A DNA stretch of 12,521 nucleotides from assembly GCA_017626895.1 (NCBI GenBank), contig JAGAHV010000035.1, forward strand, positions 1-12,521, in the 5' to 3' direction. Of the stretch, positions 11,825 through 12,521 are shown piece by piece; position 1 is the stretch's first letter, and every line of letters begins with the position of its first letter. Below the pieces are notes generated by a model. It searched no databases and was not told where the DNA came from. It saw only the letters and a list, made by a program, of their open reading frames with translations. The DNA comes from Ventricola sp017626895 (GTDB taxonomy: Bacteria; Bacillota; Clostridia; Christensenellales; Aristaeellaceae). A program made the translations under genes and the position numbers.

Positions 11825-12521
11825 TCAGGCATCCAGTTTTACACTTGCCTCTTTCAGAAGGTTGATAATGGGCAGATGCTGGGGACAGACGCTTTCGCAC
11901 TGACCGCAGCCGATACAGTCAGATGCGCGTCCATGTTGTGCGAGAAGGCCCTTGTAGAAATTCTTCGGGCGGAATTCCTCGTTATACAGCTTCATGGTAT
12001 TGACCGCCCGGAAGACATCCGGAATGGCGATGTTCATCGGGCAGCCATCCGTACAGTAGCGGCAGGCGGTGCAGCCGATCTGCGGGACATCCAGCATGAT
12101 ATCCCGGACGCGGAGGAGGAGTTCCTTCTCGTCATCGGTGAGAGGCGTGAAATGGGTGAAAGTGCCGATGTTGTCATCCATCTGCTCCGCGGTGCTCATG
12201 CCGGAGAGAATGGTCATGACCCCCGGCAGGGAGCCGACAAAGCGCAGGGCCCAGGAGGCGATGGAGCGGTCGGGCTGTTTTTCCTTCAGCATTTTTTCAA
12301 GGTCTGGACGCAGCGCGGCAAGGGTCCCGCCCTTGACCGGCTCCATGATAACCATGGGGATGCCGCGCCTGTTCAGGATCTCATACAGCTGGCCGGAGCA
12401 GACGACCGGGTTGTTCCAGTCGGCGTAATTGAGCTGAATCTGCACGAATTCCACTTCCGGATGCGCATCCAGTACCTGCTCAAGATAGGCGGGACTCCCG
12501 TGGAAGGGGAAGCCGAAATGA
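11825..12521 (-). CDS. Aldo/keto reductase with C-terminal 2x[4Fe-4S] domain (partial, start outside window)
   Basis: The C-terminal 232 or so residues of a predicted oxidoreductase. The reading frame is open to the right edge and beyond; its first visible residues are HFGFPFHGSPAYLEQ, so the real start is outside the window. The aldo/keto-reductase barrel is recognisable in FVQIQLNYADWN, GIPMVIMEPVKGG and ASWALRFVGSLPGVMTILSG, the last being the usual NADPH-side segment. A ferredoxin-like tail follows, with two clusters CTACRYCTDGCP and CIGCGQCESVCP, each giving CxxCxxCxxxCP. This layout is common in anaerobic Bacillota and suggests electron transfer through FeS centres; the physiological substrate is unknown. 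A terminator follows the stop closely. Confidence 0.9.
   Translation of the reverse strand, partial: HFGFPFHGSPAYLEQVLDAHPEVEFVQIQLNYADWNNPVVCSGQLYEILNRRGIPMVIMEPVKGGTLAALRPDLEKMLKEKQPDRSIASWALRFVGSLPGVMTILSGMSTAEQMDDNIGTFTHFTPLTDDEKELLLRVRDIMLDVPQIGCTACRYCTDGCPMNIAIPDVFRAVNTMKLYNEEFRPKNFYKGLLAQHGRASDCIGCGQCESVCPQHLPIINLLKEASVKLDA

Overview
The window looks like a chromosomal stretch from a mid-GC Bacillota, probably an anaerobic clostridial gut-type lineage. The signs are strong AGGAGG ribosome-binding sites, TTGACA/TATAAT promoters, a canonical T-box leader, intrinsic terminators, a ferredoxin-carrying aldo/keto reductase and an unusual thioredoxin-reductase-like flavoprotein. I see no rRNA, tRNA, CRISPR array, transposase, integrase or phage gene. 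Taxonomy is inferred from style only.

Layout. (a) 1-905, minus strand: three tandem copies (the first cut by the window edge) of a ~77-residue peptide gene. Each encodes a double-glycine-type export leader joined directly to one LysM domain, and each has its own similar promoter. Copies 1 and 2 share a 99-bp stretch with no difference. This is the most unusual element in the window. (b) 906-2225, minus: a large exported alpha/beta-hydrolase (esterase-like). (c) 2349-5412, minus: a complete three-gene ABC importer (binding protein, permease, ATPase; COG2984/COG4120/COG1101 type) behind a T-box riboswitch. The specifier reads UGG and the antiterminator bulge reads UGGC, which together point to tRNA-Trp, so the importer is probably the tryptophan system TrpXYZ.

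(d) 5500-6900: a half-size EamA-type membrane protein (minus) divergent from a thioredoxin-reductase-like flavoprotein (plus) that keeps its CxxC and FAD motif but lacks a recognisable NADPH motif. (e) 7014-7841, plus: a zinc-ribbon protein with an internal segment resembling the C-terminal domain of ribosomal protein L7/L12. (f) 7916-8611, minus: an exported SIMPL/DUF541 protein. (g) 8979-9857, plus: a full-length EamA/DMT transporter with a long structured leader. (h) 9979-11775, minus: a sodium:neurotransmitter-symporter-family amino-acid transporter with a perfect consensus promoter, followed by a small coiled-coil-like unknown protein in the same transcription unit. (i) 11825-12521, minus: the C-terminal part of an aldo/keto reductase with two 4Fe-4S motifs, cut by the right edge.

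Many genes encode transporters or exported proteins. Only the Trp importer with its T-box and the NSS transporter with its small partner form clear multi-gene units; the rest look like single-gene units set between terminators.
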